Notes: generated by a model not told the origin, from the sequence alone. Positions 16,428 through 26,473 are shown, counted from the stretch's first letter. The stretch: 40,440 bases of DNA from Paludibacteraceae bacterium (GCA_017547145.1 JAFYQJ010000015.1:1-40440), one strand, 5' to 3'. Translations and numbers: made by a program.

Positions 16428-17759
16428 TTAGATACCTGTATAACTATGTGGTGTAATTTTTCTTAATTCACATTTAACTTTATCAGAAACATTGAGTGTA
16501 TCAATAAAAGAACTTATTGTCTCTTCATCGATAGGTTTATTAGTGCGTGTGAGAGCCTTAAGTGCTTCATATGGTTTTGGATAACCTTCTCTGCGAAGAA
16601 CTGTTTGAATGCCTTCGGCTACCACTGCCCAACAATTGTCCAATTCTGTATAAATGGCTTGTTCGTTGAGTTGAAGTTTTCCTAACCCTTTTAGTAAACT
16701 TTGTGTAGCGATAAGTGTATGTGCCATTGGTACTCCAATGTTGCGTAGCACTGTACTATCGGTTAAGTCGCGTTGTAGGCGTGATATCGGCAATTTTAAT
16801 GCTAAATGTTCAAATACGGCATTGGCAACACCAAGGTTACCTTCTGCATTTTCAAAATCAATAGGATTAACTTTGTGCGGCATAGCAGAAGAACCAACTT
16901 CGCCTTCTTTAATGCGTTGTTTGAAAAATTCCATTGATACGTATTGCCAAATATCACGACATAAGTCTATTAGGATTACGTTTATACGTTTTAGTGCGTC
17001 GAATACTTCAGCAAGAGAGTCGTAGTTTGAAATTTGTGTAGTATAAGCTTCACGTTGTAAATTTAGTTTCGTTTCTAAAAAATCATTTGCAAATGTACGC
17101 CAATCAATAGTAGGATAGGCTATATGATGAGCATTGAAATTACCAGTTGCACCACCAAATTTTCCAGTAACTTTAGCTTGTTTTAATACTTTGTATTGTG
17201 CTTTAAGGCGTGAAACGAAAACCATCAACTCTTTTCCAAGTCGTGTTGGTGAAGCAGGCTGTCCGTGCGTACGTGCAAGCATTGGTACATTCTCCCAAAG
17301 TATTGCACGTTCTTCTATAGCTTTGATAACTGCTTCTAATTCTGTAAAATAAACATCTTCTAGAGCTTCGTTTAATGACATTGGAATAGAAGTATTGTTG
17401 ATGTCTTGTGAGGTTAAGCCGAAGTGTATAAATTCTTTTTCGTTACCTAAACCAAGTATTTCAAATTGTTCTTTGAGGAAATATTCTACGGCTTTAACGT
17501 CGTGATTTGTTATCGATTCAATATCTTTAATTCGACATGCATCTGCTTCAGAAAAATTATGGTAAATATTTCGTAATTTTTCAAAATCAAAGTTCTGTAA
17601 ATTGCTTAATTGTGGTAAAGGGATTTGGCATAAAGCAATAAAGTATTCAATTTCTACTTGTACACGATAACGAATAAGTGCGTATTCGGAAAAATATTTA
17701 GTATATGGTGCCGTTTTTGATGCGTAACGACCATCAATAGGAGAAATAGATGTTAACAT
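16428..17759 (-). CDS. purB: Adenylosuccinate lyase
   Basis: A 443-aa fumarase/aspartase-superfamily lyase that cleaves SAICAR and adenylosuccinate in purine synthesis. It has the N-terminal L-T-S-I-S-P-I-D-G-R-Y, A-R-T-H-G-Q-P-A-S-P-T (active-site His region, about 160) and the superfamily signature S-S-A-M-P-H-K-V-N-P-I-D-F-E-N (about 288-302) with the mobile-loop Ser. The start lies 3 nt after the asd stop, so the two form an operon. Confidence 0.96.
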   Translation of the reverse strand: MLTSISPIDGRYASKTAPYTKYFSEYALIRYRVQVEIEYFIALCQIPLPQLSNLQNFDFEKLRNIYHNFSEADACRIKDIESITNHDVKAVEYFLKEQFEILGLGNEKEFIHFGLTSQDINNTSIPMSLNEALEDVYFTELEAVIKAIEERAILWENVPMLARTHGQPASPTRLGKELMVFVSRLKAQYKVLKQAKVTGKFGGATGNFNAHHIAYPTIDWRTFANDFLETKLNLQREAYTTQISNYDSLAEVFDALKRINVILIDLCRDIWQYVSMEFFKQRIKEGEVGSSAMPHKVNPIDFENAEGNLGVANAVFEHLALKLPISRLQRDLTDSTVLRNIGVPMAHTLIATQSLLKGLGKLQLNEQAIYTELDNCWAVVAEGIQTVLRREGYPKPYEALKALTRTNKPIDEETISSFIDTLNVSDKVKCELRKITPHSYTGI

Positions 17760-17762
17760 ATT

Positions 17763-18770
17763 TTATAAAGCATTTTCATTAATTAAATATTCTGCAATTT
17801 GTACAGCATTCAAAGCTGCACCTTTTTTTATTTGGTCACTTACGCACCAAAAAGAAATTCCTTTTGGATTTGCTAAATCTTTTCGTATGCGTCCAACAAA
17901 AACTGGGTCTTTGCCAGAAAGGAATAAAGGCATAGGATATTTTTTCTCTGTAGGACAATCTTCAAGTACTGTTCCTACACCATTAACAAATGCATTACGA
18001 ACTTCGTCGAGTGATAGTTCTTGTTCCGTTTCGCACCAAATAGCTTCTGAATGTGCTCGTAATGAAGGTACGCGAACGCAAGTTGCACTGACCATAATGT
18101 CGGAGTGCATTATTTTGCGTGTTTCATTGTACATTTTCATTTCTTCTTTTGTGTAGCCATTTTCTGTAAAAACATCAATTTGAGGAATTACATTGAATGC
18201 TAGTTGGTAGGCAAATTTGTTTACAGTAGCTTCTTCTCCGTTAAGGACTTCGCGATATTGTTGTTCAAGTTCTGCCATAGCCGCTGCACCTGCTCCACTT
18301 GCTGCTTGGTATGTTGCTACATGTACTTTTGTGATATGCGATAAGTTTTCAATAACTTTTAGAGCAACAACCATTTGTATAGTTGTACAATTAGGGTTAG
18401 CAATAATACCGCAAGGACGATTTTTTGCATCTTCTGCATTTACTTCAGGGACAACCAAAGGAACATTTTCGTCCATACGAAATGCCGAAGAGTTGTCTAT
18501 CATTACAGCTCCATATTTTGTGATAGTTTCTGCGTATTCTTTAGAAATACCAGCACCTGCTGATGTAAATGCAATGTCTACTCCTTTAAAATCATCATTC
18601 TTTTTTAATTCTTTTACTTCTATTTCTTTACCACGAAATAAAAATTTTTTACCTGCACTTCGTGCCGACCCAAACAAAAGGAGTTCATCCAAAGGGAAAT
18701 TGCGTTCTTCTAAAACTTTTAAAAATTCTTGCCCTACGGCACCGCTTGCTCCTACGATAGCTACTTTCAT
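17763..18770 (-). CDS. asd: Aspartate-semialdehyde dehydrogenase
   Basis: A 335-aa NADPH-dependent enzyme converting aspartyl phosphate to aspartate semialdehyde, the branch point for lysine/diaminopimelate, threonine and methionine. N-terminal Rossmann motif G-A-S-G-A-V-G-Q (7-14), catalytic Cys in N-P-N-C-T-T (about 128) and the substrate-binding/His segment [11 protein letters not shown] (about 230-240) are all present. It is the first gene of asd-purB; a TATTTTTG box lies upstream at 18834-18841. Confidence 0.96.
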   Translation of the reverse strand: MKVAIVGASGAVGQEFLKVLEERNFPLDELLLFGSARSAGKKFLFRGKEIEVKELKKNDDFKGVDIAFTSAGAGISKEYAETITKYGAVMIDNSSAFRMDENVPLVVPEVNAEDAKNRPCGIIANPNCTTIQMVVALKVIENLSHITKVHVATYQAASGAGAAAMAELEQQYREVLNGEEATVNKFAYQLAFNVIPQIDVFTENGYTKEEMKMYNETRKIMHSDIMVSATCVRVPSLRAHSEAIWCETEQELSLDEVRNAFVNGVGTVLEDCPTEKKYPMPLFLSGKDPVFVGRIRKDLANPKGISFWCVSDQIKKGAALNAVQIAEYLINENAL

Positions 18771-18833
18771 AATATTTAAATTGTTTAATTTTCGGATAAA
18801 AATGTTTTTTTACAAAAAATAATTTTAAAATTG

Positions 18834-18841
18834 CAAAAATA
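18834..18841 (-). promoter_or_regulatory. TAnnTTTG promoter element for asd-purB
   Basis: TATTTTTG on the minus strand, 63 nt before the asd ATG. The divergent lamin-tail gene starts at 18871, and I see no TAnnTTTG box for it on the plus strand in the 100-nt gap. Confidence 0.45.
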
Positions 18842-18870
18842 CAATTTTCTAATGGTAAAATTATATAGTT

Positions 18871-21432
18871 ATGAAAAGATTTGTAGGTGTATTTTCTATA
18901 TTATTTACTTTTTGTTTACATGCACAAATAACTGAAAATTTTACAGATAGTAACTTTACTAGTAATCCTGTTTGGAATGGTACTACTGAACTTTTTGTGG
19001 TTGATGACGGTCAGTTAAAACTATTTTATGATACGGAGCAGATAAGTAGTTCGCAGGCCTATTTAAATACAAAATCAGAAGTGTCTATGAAGGCGACTTG
19101 GCAACTACAAGCAACAATAAATACAACAACGTCATCGGCTAATTATGTTAGATTCTATCTCACTTCTGATATTGAAGATTTTACAGGGTTGCTTAATGGT
19201 TATTTTGTAATGATAGGCAATACAAGTGATGAGATTTGTCTTTATAAGCAAAATGGAAGTGTTAAAACAAAAATAATAGATGGAATTGATAAACGAGTAG
19301 ATTTTCAGCAGTTTGTTGTTTCGGTAAGGGTTGATAGAGATAGTATAGGTAACTGGAAACTATATAGTAAAGTTAACAACGAATCTGATTTTACATTGGA
19401 GGGAGTGGCTTTCGATGATGAAGTATTAGGAAGTCAATACGCTGGAATTTTTATTAATTATTCAAAAACGAATGTAGGTAAATTTTTGTTTGACAATATT
19501 GTTGTTGAGGGAGAGAAATTTGAGGATAAAGTTTTACCAAAAATTTTGAATTATGAAATAACGGATTCAGATAAATTGAAGATAAATTTTTCAGAAGAAA
19601 TCAAATTGACGGATTTTAATATTGTATTGAATGATAATGGTTTGAAAAAGGTGGATGTACAAAATTTATCGGAAATGGAAATTACCTTTTTTAATCCTTT
19701 ACAAAAAGGTTTATTGCATGAGATAAAACTTTGTGGTATTTCTGACAAAAATAATAATCGTCTTGCTGATAGTATTTTTTCTATTTATGTTCCGAATAGG
19801 AAGGATATAGTTTTTAATGAAATATTTGCAGATCCAGAACCGCAGGTTTTGTTGCCCCAAGCTAAATTTATAGAGTTATACAATCGTAGTGAATACGATA
19901 TACGTCTAAAAAATTGGTTGCTTAACATTGGTAAATCAAGTTACTTAATGCGTGATGTTACTTTGCCAAAAAACGATTATTTATTGATTTGTTCTGCTAA
20001 TGACACCTTGATGTTTAAAGATTATGGGAAAATTGCTTTTGTATCATCACTTTCGTCAATGACAATTTCTTCTTCATTATTGAGTCTTTATGCAACAACA
20101 GGTCAATGCGTAGATTGGGTTGAATATACAAATAATTGGTATGATAGTGACTTGAAAAAAGATGGAGGTTGGTCATTAGAGCGTATTGATACAGAAAATT
20201 TTTCTTGTATAAATAATTGGGGAGCCTCTATAGACAAAATAGGGGGTACGCCTGCAAGAAAAAATTCTATAGCTAGTGAATTTTTAGATACGATACAGCC
20301 AGCAGTTGAATTTGTTTCAATTGATGCACCAAATACTATTCGAATACGATTTTCCAAGGAAATGTGTGAAGAAACGTGTCTTGAATTTGAGAATTATGTT
20401 TTTAATGATATTCAGTTGAAGGATATACAAATTGAGCAACCTGACAATCGAGTAGTAACACTTGTTTTGTTGGATGAGTTATCGGATTTTGAAGTAGATA
20501 CACTTATCATTCAGAATTTAAAAGATATTTCAGGCATTTTTTTACCAACAAAAATTTTACCTATTGTTTTGCCACAAAAGCCTGAAGACTATCATGATAT
20601 AGTTATAAATGAGATTTTGTTTAATCCGAAAGATGGTGGAGTGGATTATGTTGAAATTCTTAATTTGACTAACAAAACCTTTAATCTTTCTGATATTTTT
20701 ATTACAACCCGTAAAGATGGTGTTTTGCAAAAACGAACTGCTATTACTTTAGAAAATGAGCTTTTCTATGCCAATAATTTATTAGTTGTGTCTCCTAATT
20801 CCGACAAAGTTCGTGAACAATATGTTACCCCTTTGAATACCTTTTTTAAGGACATGGATTTACCAAATTTACCTGATGAAGAAGGGAATGTTGTTTTAAT
20901 AAACAAGGAAGGTTTTGTATTTGATGAGTTGGCTTATACAAAAAAAATGCACCATGTTTTTATTAAAGATTCGGAAGGAGTAGCACTAGAGCGAGTAAAT
21001 CCAAATTTGCCAACACAAGATAATGAAACGTGGCAATCGGCTGCTTCAAATGTAGGTTATGGAACTCCCGGACGAATGAATTCTCAATATATTGACTTAA
21101 ATAGTCAGGGGAATAATGATAAAATGTTTACTTTGACAACATCAACTTTTTCGCCTGATAACGATGGTTATCAAGATTTGCTTCAGATAAATTATCAAAT
21201 GCCAGAAAATGGATATGTTGTTTCTATTGAGATTTTTACGATTAATGGACACACTATAAAAAAACTTCAAAATAATTCCATTCTTGGCTTATCAGGTACA
21301 TTCTTTTGGAATGGTACTGACGAAACTGATACACTTTGTAACGTTGGAGTTTATGTGATTTATGTTGAGTTCTTGCACCCGTCAGGAAAAAGAGGTAGTG
21401 AAAAATTAATTTGTTCGCTTACTTCAATGTAA
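18871..21432 (+). CDS. Exported lamin-tail domain protein with gliding/FlgD-like C-terminal domain
   Basis: An 853-aa exported protein. The signal peptide spans residues 1-19 (F-C-L-H-A-Q). Residues about 20-215 look like a concanavalin-like beta-sandwich. Residues about 223-308 are an Ig-like Big_5-type domain (I-N-F-S-E-E-I). Residues about 311-466 form lamin-tail domain 1 (V-F-N-E-I-F-A-D-P-E, F-I-E-L-Y-N-R-S). A second Big_5-like domain spans about 474-565 (I-R-F-S-K-E-M). Lamin-tail domain 2 spans about 575-737 (V-I-N-E-I-L-F-N-P, V-E-I-L-N-L). The C-terminal domain, about 751-853, contains S-P-D-N-D-G-Y-Q-D and F-F-W-N-G-T-D, typical of FlgD-like or gliding-motility-associated C-terminal regions of Bacteroidota exported proteins. 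T9SS export is probable; function is unknown. Its 3' end overlaps the convergent transporter gene by 9 nt. Confidence 0.85.
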   Translation: MKRFVGVFSILFTFCLHAQITENFTDSNFTSNPVWNGTTELFVVDDGQLKLFYDTEQISSSQAYLNTKSEVSMKATWQLQATINTTTSSANYVRFYLTSDIEDFTGLLNGYFVMIGNTSDEICLYKQNGSVKTKIIDGIDKRVDFQQFVVSVRVDRDSIGNWKLYSKVNNESDFTLEGVAFDDEVLGSQYAGIFINYSKTNVGKFLFDNIVVEGEKFEDKVLPKILNYEITDSDKLKINFSEEIKLTDFNIVLNDNGLKKVDVQNLSEMEITFFNPLQKGLLHEIKLCGISDKNNNRLADSIFSIYVPNRKDIVFNEIFADPEPQVLLPQAKFIELYNRSEYDIRLKNWLLNIGKSSYLMRDVTLPKNDYLLICSANDTLMFKDYGKIAFVSSLSSMTISSSLLSLYATTGQCVDWVEYTNNWYDSDLKKDGGWSLERIDTENFSCINNWGASIDKIGGTPARKNSIASEFLDTIQPAVEFVSIDAPNTIRIRFSKEMCEETCLEFENYVFNDIQLKDIQIEQPDNRVVTLVLLDELSDFEVDTLIIQNLKDISGIFLPTKILPIVLPQKPEDYHDIVINEILFNPKDGGVDYVEILNLTNKTFNLSDIFITTRKDGVLQKRTAITLENELFYANNLLVVSPNSDKVREQYVTPLNTFFKDMDLPNLPDEEGNVVLINKEGFVFDELAYTKKMHHVFIKDSEGVALERVNPNLPTQDNETWQSAASNVGYGTPGRMNSQYIDLNSQGNNDKMFTLTTSTFSPDNDGYQDLLQINYQMPENGYVVSIEIFTINGHTIKKLQNNSILGLSGTFFWNGTDETDTLCNVGVYVIYVEFLHPSGKRGSEKLICSLTSM

Positions 21433-22326
21433 ATATATACTACCGAGGTAGAGTAAGGTCATACTTAAGGCGAGCAATATCAAATCGAAAAGTTTTATTT
21501 TTAAATTTTTCTCTTTTAAAAATAGGGCTCCAAATAAAAAAGAAATAAGTACACTACTACGACGAACCATAGAAATAACAGATATTAGAGCTTCGTCGTA
21601 TGATAGCGAATGAAAATATAAAAAATCGGCAGAAGATAAAAATATAGGTATGAAAACGATTGCCCAATGCCAATGAAAAGGTGTTGTATCTTTTCTTTTT
21701 GGGTACCATAATAGCAATAAAATTATCAGCATTAGCAATAATTGATACACGTTAAACCATGATTGTACAAAAAGGGGATGTATACTTTGCATAATGTATT
21801 TATCGTATAGTCCACTAAGGGCTCCTAATAATACAGCAATAAAAAGAAAAATAGTCCATTTGTTTTGTATTCTAAAACCTTCTTTTTTACCGGAATAACC
21901 AAGAAGGAATATTCCTATAATGGCTAATATTACACCAAACCATTGTAGTAAATTTAATTTTTCGGAGAAAAACAATATTGCTCCTAATAAAACAAATATT
22001 GGGCGTGTTGCATTCATTGGCCCAACTATGGTGATTGGAAGGTGTTTCATGGCAAAATATCCAAAAATCCACGATAATAGGACAATTATTGCTTTTACAA
22101 AAACAAATTTATGCAAGTGTAGATTGTTGGATTCAAAAGCATAAAATAATCCACCGAATAAAGATTCGTCGAAAGAGTTGATTATGAATGGAAGAAATAA
22201 AATAGAAGAAAAAAGCGTATTTAAAAAAAGCACAGGAATAACAGCATTCCCATGCAAAGCTTTTTTCTTAAAGATGTCGTAAAATCCAAGTAAACAAGCC
22301 GAGCCAAAGGCTAAAAATAACCACAC
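21424..22326 (-). CDS. EamA/DMT-family membrane transporter
   Basis: A 300-aa integral membrane protein with about ten hydrophobic helices in two EamA repeats (about 1-140 and 150-300). The family moves amino acids, nucleotides or other metabolites across the inner membrane; the substrate cannot be told from sequence. The start is 3 nt after the stop of the methyltransferase gene, so it is the last gene of the NadR-like/cysE/rlmL/eamA run. Its stop overlaps the end of the convergent lamin-tail gene by 9 nt, leaving no room for a separate terminator. Confidence 0.9.
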   Translation of the reverse strand: MWLFLAFGSACLLGFYDIFKKKALHGNAVIPVLFLNTLFSSILFLPFIINSFDESLFGGLFYAFESNNLHLHKFVFVKAIIVLLSWIFGYFAMKHLPITIVGPMNATRPIFVLLGAILFFSEKLNLLQWFGVILAIIGIFLLGYSGKKEGFRIQNKWTIFLFIAVLLGALSGLYDKYIMQSIHPLFVQSWFNVYQLLLMLIILLLLWYPKRKDTTPFHWHWAIVFIPIFLSSADFLYFHSLSYDEALISVISMVRRSSVLISFLFGALFLKEKNLKIKLFDLILLALSMTLLYLGSIYLH

Positions 22327-22329
22327 GTC

Positions 22330-23499
22330 TTAAAATCTTTTGTTTTTCTTTTCGCTGATATATTTTTTTCGTTTCCCTGCAAAAATCTCAAAATTCCAAA
22401 ATTCGCAGTCCAAATCGCCATTTTTTAGTTTGATTTTTTTAGAAGGATGTAATCCTATTTTTGATAAGCAAGTAGTTTGTGAACTTATAACCCAAGCTTT
22501 ATTTTCAGTAAATTTATGTTTTAACAAAGAACCTAATTCTGAATACAAAGTATCTAAATCTGAAAGTTTTAGACGTTCTCCATAAGGTGGATTTGTTACC
22601 ATAAGAGCTTTTCTTGTGTATGGTTTAAATTCGGATACGGGAGCTTGTTCAGTCTCTATGAACTTTGAAAGCCCCGCAGATTCAATGTTTTTTCGACAAG
22701 TTTGTAGTGCTTTTATCGATATGTCTGAACCATAAATTTTATATTTGAAATCACGTTCTTGTGAATCGTCGTTATAAATTTCATCAAACAAGTCTTTGTC
22801 AAAATCAGCCCATTTTTCAAACGCAAATTGTCTACGATAAATACAAGGGGGAATGTTTAAAGCTATTAGGGCTGCTTCTATTAAAAGTGTACCAGAACCG
22901 CACATTGGGTCTACAAAATCAGATTCTCCATTCCATCCTGATAACAATAGCATTCCTGCAGCTAATACTTCGTTGAGGGGTGCTTCTGTTTGTTCTTGTC
23001 TATAGCCTCTATGGTGTAGAGATTCGCCTGAACTATCAAGTGATAATGTACAGTCGTTGTGCGATATGTGTATATTTAAAAATAGGTCAGGGTTATTTAT
23101 TCGTACCGAAGGGCGTTTCCCTTGTTTTTCCATAAAGAAATCGGCAATAGCATCTTTAACTCTATACGCTACAAATTTAGAATGAGTAAACGTTTCCGAG
23201 TAAACTGTGGCGTCTATGCTAAAAGTTTTTTTAACGTCGAGGTATTTTGTCCAATCTAGTTGTTTTACTTTTTCGTAAACTTCATCGGCATTTTTTGCTT
23301 TAAAAGTAAGTATGGGTTTTAAGATGCGTAAAGCGGTTCGGCAACAAAGATTTGCACGATAAAGTAAAGCTTGATTGCCAGTAAACGAAACTGCACGACG
23401 AGCAATTTGAACATTATTAGCTCCGAGATTGATAAGTTCGCTGGCTAAAATAGATTCTAAGCCTAGAAATGTTTTTGCTAAAAAAGATGATTCTTTCAT
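22330..23499 (-). CDS. THUMP-domain class I SAM-dependent RNA methyltransferase (RlmL/YpsC-like)
   Basis: A 389-aa cytoplasmic methyltransferase. An N-terminal ferredoxin-like/THUMP RNA-binding region spans about 1-155 (L-G-L-E-S-I-L-A-S-E-L, R-V-K-D-A-I-A-D-F). The Rossmann methyltransferase domain follows, with D-P-M-C-G-S-G-T-L-L-I-E-A-A (SAM site, about 195-208) and N-P-P-Y-G-E-R (catalytic, about 300-306). The N-P-P-Y motif indicates N-methylation of a base. Relatives include the N-terminal half of E. coli RlmL, which makes m2G in 23S rRNA; the exact target here is inferred. The ATG overlaps the cysE stop by one base (TAATG), so translation is coupled. A C-terminal lysine-rich tail follows the fold. 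Confidence 0.9.
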   Translation of the reverse strand: MKESSFLAKTFLGLESILASELINLGANNVQIARRAVSFTGNQALLYRANLCCRTALRILKPILTFKAKNADEVYEKVKQLDWTKYLDVKKTFSIDATVYSETFTHSKFVAYRVKDAIADFFMEKQGKRPSVRINNPDLFLNIHISHNDCTLSLDSSGESLHHRGYRQEQTEAPLNEVLAAGMLLLSGWNGESDFVDPMCGSGTLLIEAALIALNIPPCIYRRQFAFEKWADFDKDLFDEIYNDDSQERDFKYKIYGSDISIKALQTCRKNIESAGLSKFIETEQAPVSEFKPYTRKALMVTNPPYGERLKLSDLDTLYSELGSLLKHKFTENKAWVISSQTTCLSKIGLHPSKKIKLKNGDLDCEFWNFEIFAGKRKKYISEKKNKRF

Positions 23500-24365
23500 T
23501 ATTTTTTCTGAATTAATTTTGTTCCTGCTGGTATATCCTTATCTACCCAAATATTTCCTCCAATAATGGAATTTTTACCTATCGTAATTCGTCCTAAAAT
23601 AGTAGAATTAGAATAAACTATCACATTGTCTTCTATTATTGGATGTCTTAATATACCTTTTATAGGGTTGCCTTCAGCATCAAGAGGAAAGCTTTTGGCA
23701 CCTAAAGTTACGCCTTGGTAAAGTTTTACATTATCTCCAATGATAGAAGTTTCCCCAATTACAACCCCAGTTCCATGGTCTATTGTAAAATATCTCCCAA
23801 TTTTTGCTCCGGGATGAATGTCGATACCAGTTTCGGAATGTGCCATTTCTGTAATAATACGAGGTATGATGGGAACGTTTAGCAATAATAATTCGTGAGC
23901 GATTCGATAGTTTGATATTGCTCTTATGGCAGGATAACAAAGTATTACTTCACTTTTGCTATTAGCTGCGGGGTCGCCATTGTATGCGGCTTCTATATCG
24001 GTGCTAAGAACTTCTCGTAAGGTGGGTAGTTTTTCTATAAATTGTAATGCGATTTGTTTCGCTAAATCTTGATATTTAAGTTTGTCATCATAATTTTCGG
24101 AAAAACACAATCCTGCATAAATTTGTTTAGTCAAAGAACTTTTGAGTTTTTCTATTTGAACACCGATGTAATAACGAACACTTTCGGAGTGAATAGTTAA
24201 ATTCTCAAAATAACCAGGGAAAAGAATTTTCCTTGTTAAAGCAACTATTTCTCTTAATTCATCTATGGAAGGAAGAGCAATTTCGGTGTTTTGATGATAA
24301 AACAATGCTTCGTATGAATCTAATTGTGATAAAATATCAATAGTATTTTTTATTTTGTTATCCAT
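23499..24365 (-). CDS. cysE: Serine O-acetyltransferase
   Basis: A 288-aa enzyme making O-acetylserine from serine and acetyl-CoA, the first step of cysteine synthesis. The N-terminal helical domain covers about 1-170. The C-terminal left-handed beta-helix of hexapeptide repeats covers about 180-280, with I-D-I-H-P-G-A-K-I-G, the D-H-G-T-G-V-V-I-G-E-T catalytic segment and L-Y-Q-G-V-T-L-G-A. The length and long N-terminal region are like the EpsC/SAT type of Bacteroidales. It starts 2 nt after the NadR-like kinase gene and overlaps the methyltransferase start. Confidence 0.94.
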   Translation of the reverse strand: MDNKIKNTIDILSQLDSYEALFYHQNTEIALPSIDELREIVALTRKILFPGYFENLTIHSESVRYYIGVQIEKLKSSLTKQIYAGLCFSENYDDKLKYQDLAKQIALQFIEKLPTLREVLSTDIEAAYNGDPAANSKSEVILCYPAIRAISNYRIAHELLLLNVPIIPRIITEMAHSETGIDIHPGAKIGRYFTIDHGTGVVIGETSIIGDNVKLYQGVTLGAKSFPLDAEGNPIKGILRHPIIEDNVIVYSNSTILGRITIGKNSIIGGNIWVDKDIPAGTKLIQKK

Positions 24366-24367
24366 AA

Positions 24368-24874
24368 TTAAATGAGCTTTTTTACTGCTTCTATTGCATT
24401 TTTTATTCGAATTTCACCTAATCCACTAATTTCAAAAAATGGAATCGAAAGCTTTTCAACTTCTTTTTTGTAACGATTATATAAATATTGACGATTGTTA
24501 GCATTTTCTCTTACAGTATCGTATTCCCATTCCAAATCAGGTTTGCAAAGCAAATAAAGCTGTATGTTTTGTTTTTTTAATGCTTTATTTAACCATTTAG
24601 GGACATTATTATAACGCTCCGAAAACCATATTTTTGTTATAATTAAATCTGTGTCAAAAAAAACTAATCCATCTTTTCTTTCGTGTAAATAAAATTGAAG
24701 TTGCTGCATTCTCGCAATATTTTCAACATCGTGATACTTATATTCTCTATTTAAATTTTCAATATAAGTACGTGCGTATTCGGAAACCCATTCTGTCTTG
24801 AAGTGTTGAGCCAATTGTTTACACAGGGTTGTTTTTCCTGTTGATTCGGGTCCTATCAGAGCAACTTTTTTCAT
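24368..24874 (-). CDS. NadR-like P-loop kinase (probable ribosylnicotinamide kinase domain)
   Basis: A 168-aa P-loop protein. Walker A G-P-E-S-T-G-K-T-T sits at residues 8-16, followed by W-V-S-E-Y-A-R-T-Y and F-F-D-T-D segments characteristic of the kinase half of NadR, and a lid-like region R-E-N-A-N-N-R. The adenylyltransferase and HTH parts of NadR are absent. The expected role is phosphorylation of nicotinamide riboside to NMN in NAD salvage; other nucleoside substrates remain possible. In Bacteroidota such stand-alone genes often sit near nicotinamide transporters, but none is visible here. It starts 51 nt after glyS, with a weak hairpin between. Confidence 0.8.
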   Translation of the reverse strand: MKKVALIGPESTGKTTLCKQLAQHFKTEWVSEYARTYIENLNREYKYHDVENIARMQQLQFYLHERKDGLVFFDTDLIITKIWFSERYNNVPKWLNKALKKQNIQLYLLCKPDLEWEYDTVRENANNRQYLYNRYKKEVEKLSIPFFEISGLGEIRIKNAIEAVKKLI

Positions 24875-24888
24875 TGTTTTGAAAAATA

Positions 24889-24916
24889 AAAAGGCAAAGA
24901 GTAATCTTTACCTTTT
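24889..24916 (-). terminator. Weak hairpin/terminator between glyS and the NadR-like gene
   Basis: AAAGG-CAAAG and CTTTA-CCTTT pair imperfectly around AGTAAT, with T-rich sequence beyond on the minus strand. It may attenuate rather than fully stop read-through. Confidence 0.5.
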
Positions 24917-24925
24917 CGTTTTTTG

Positions 24926-26473
24926 TTATTCCATTATTTTACGGAACAAGTTTTTCATATTTACTTGTTTGTCAACAATGTCGTGCAAATCTGAAATTTT
25001 TATTCGCTCTTGTTGCATTGTATCGCGATAACGTATTGTAACGCAATCATCTTCTAGTGTTTGATGGTCAATAGTGATACAGAAAGGAGTTCCTATTGCA
25101 TCTTGACGGCGATAACGTTTTCCGATAGAATCTTTTTCGTCATATGCACAATGAAACTCAAACTTGAGTGAGTCCATAATTTGTCGAGCTTTTTCTGGTA
25201 ATCCATCCTTTTTAACAAGAGGCATTACACAAACTTTTACTGGAGCAAGTACAGCAGGTAATTTTAAAACTACGCGTGACTCTCCGTTATCAAGCTTTTC
25301 TTCGCAATAAGCCGCTGACATTATCGAAAGGAACATTCTATCTACACCAATAGATGTTTCAATTACGTAAGGAGTATATGATTGATTCATTTCAGGATCA
25401 AAATACTCAATTTTTTTGCCAGAGTATTGTGCGTGTTGGCTTAAGTCAAAGTTTGTACGACTATGTATACCTTCTACCTCTTTAAAGCCGAATGGCATTT
25501 CAAATTCGATATCAGTAGCAGCATTTGCATAGTGAGCAAGTTTGTCGTGATCGTGATAGCGATATTTATGGTCGCCTAAACCTAGAGCTTTGTGCCATTT
25601 TAAGCGGAATTCTTTCCAATGAGCAAACCATTTCATTTCTTCGCCTGGACGTACAAAAAATTGCATTTCCATTTGTTCGAATTCGCGCATACGGAATACA
25701 AACTGACGAGCAACAATTTCATTTCTAAAAGCTTTACCTATTTGTGCAATACCAAAAGGAATTTTCATTCGTCCGGTTTTTTGTACATTTAAGTAGTTTA
25801 CAAAAATACCTTGTGCAGTTTCTGGACGAAGATAAATTTTCATAGCACCATCTGCGGTTGAACCCATTTCGGTAGAAAACATCAAATTGAATTGACGTAC
25901 ATCAGTCCAATTTTTAGTTCCAGAAATAGGACAAACTATACCTTCGTCTAAAATTATTTGTTTTAAAGTTTCTAAATCGTTGTCGTTGATAGCTTTTGCG
26001 AAACGTTCGTGTAAAGCATTTCGTTTTGTTATATATTCTTGAACACGAGCGTTAGTTTGACAGAACATATCTTTATCAAACGATTCACCAAATCGTTTAG
26101 CTGCTTTTTCGCATTCTTTGTCGATTTTTTCGTCGTATTTTGCTAATTGATCTTCTATTAGAACGTCAGCACGATAACGTTTTTTTGAATCACGATTATC
26201 AATTAAAGGGTCATTAAAAGCGTCCACGTGTCCAGAAGCTTTCCATGTAGTTGGATGCATAAAAATAGCAGCATCAATACCTACAATATTTTCGTGCAAT
26301 AGAGTCATAGAATCCCACCAATATTTTTTAATATTGTTTTTAAGTTCTACTCCATTTTGACCATAGTCATATACTGCACCCAAACCATCGTAAATTTCAC
26401 TCGATGGAAAAACAAAACCATACTCTTTACAATGAGCTACCAATTTTTTAAAAACATCTTCTTGTGAAGCCAT
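24926..26473 (-). CDS. glyS: Glycyl-tRNA synthetase (alpha2, single-chain type)
   Basis: A 515-aa class II synthetase charging tRNA-Gly. It is the single-polypeptide dimeric form, not the alpha/beta two-subunit form. Visible segments are the N-terminal F-V-F-P-S-S-E-I-Y-D-G-L-G-A-V-Y-D-Y-G, L-R-P-E-T-A-Q-G-I-F-V-N-Y, motif 2 (G-K-A-F-R-N-E-I) and motif 3 (S-I-G-V-D-R-M-F-L). A C-terminal anticodon-binding domain covers about 400-515 (A-P-V-K-V-C-V-M-P-L, R-R-Q-D-A-I-G-T-P). A TATTTTTG box lies 41 nt upstream. Confidence 0.97.
   Translation of the reverse strand: MASQEDVFKKLVAHCKEYGFVFPSSEIYDGLGAVYDYGQNGVELKNNIKKYWWDSMTLLHENIVGIDAAIFMHPTTWKASGHVDAFNDPLIDNRDSKKRYRADVLIEDQLAKYDEKIDKECEKAAKRFGESFDKDMFCQTNARVQEYITKRNALHERFAKAINDNDLETLKQIILDEGIVCPISGTKNWTDVRQFNLMFSTEMGSTADGAMKIYLRPETAQGIFVNYLNVQKTGRMKIPFGIAQIGKAFRNEIVARQFVFRMREFEQMEMQFFVRPGEEMKWFAHWKEFRLKWHKALGLGDHKYRYHDHDKLAHYANAATDIEFEMPFGFKEVEGIHSRTNFDLSQHAQYSGKKIEYFDPEMNQSYTPYVIETSIGVDRMFLSIMSAAYCEEKLDNGESRVVLKLPAVLAPVKVCVMPLVKKDGLPEKARQIMDSLKFEFHCAYDEKDSIGKRYRRQDAIGTPFCITIDHQTLEDDCVTIRYRDTMQQERIKISDLHDIVDKQVNMKNLFRKIME

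Noticed and set aside
18217..18822. 201-codon frame antisense to asd
   Set aside because: Its Ser/Cys/Ala-rich translation is the typical shadow of the asd codons, and it reads across the asd promoter region.
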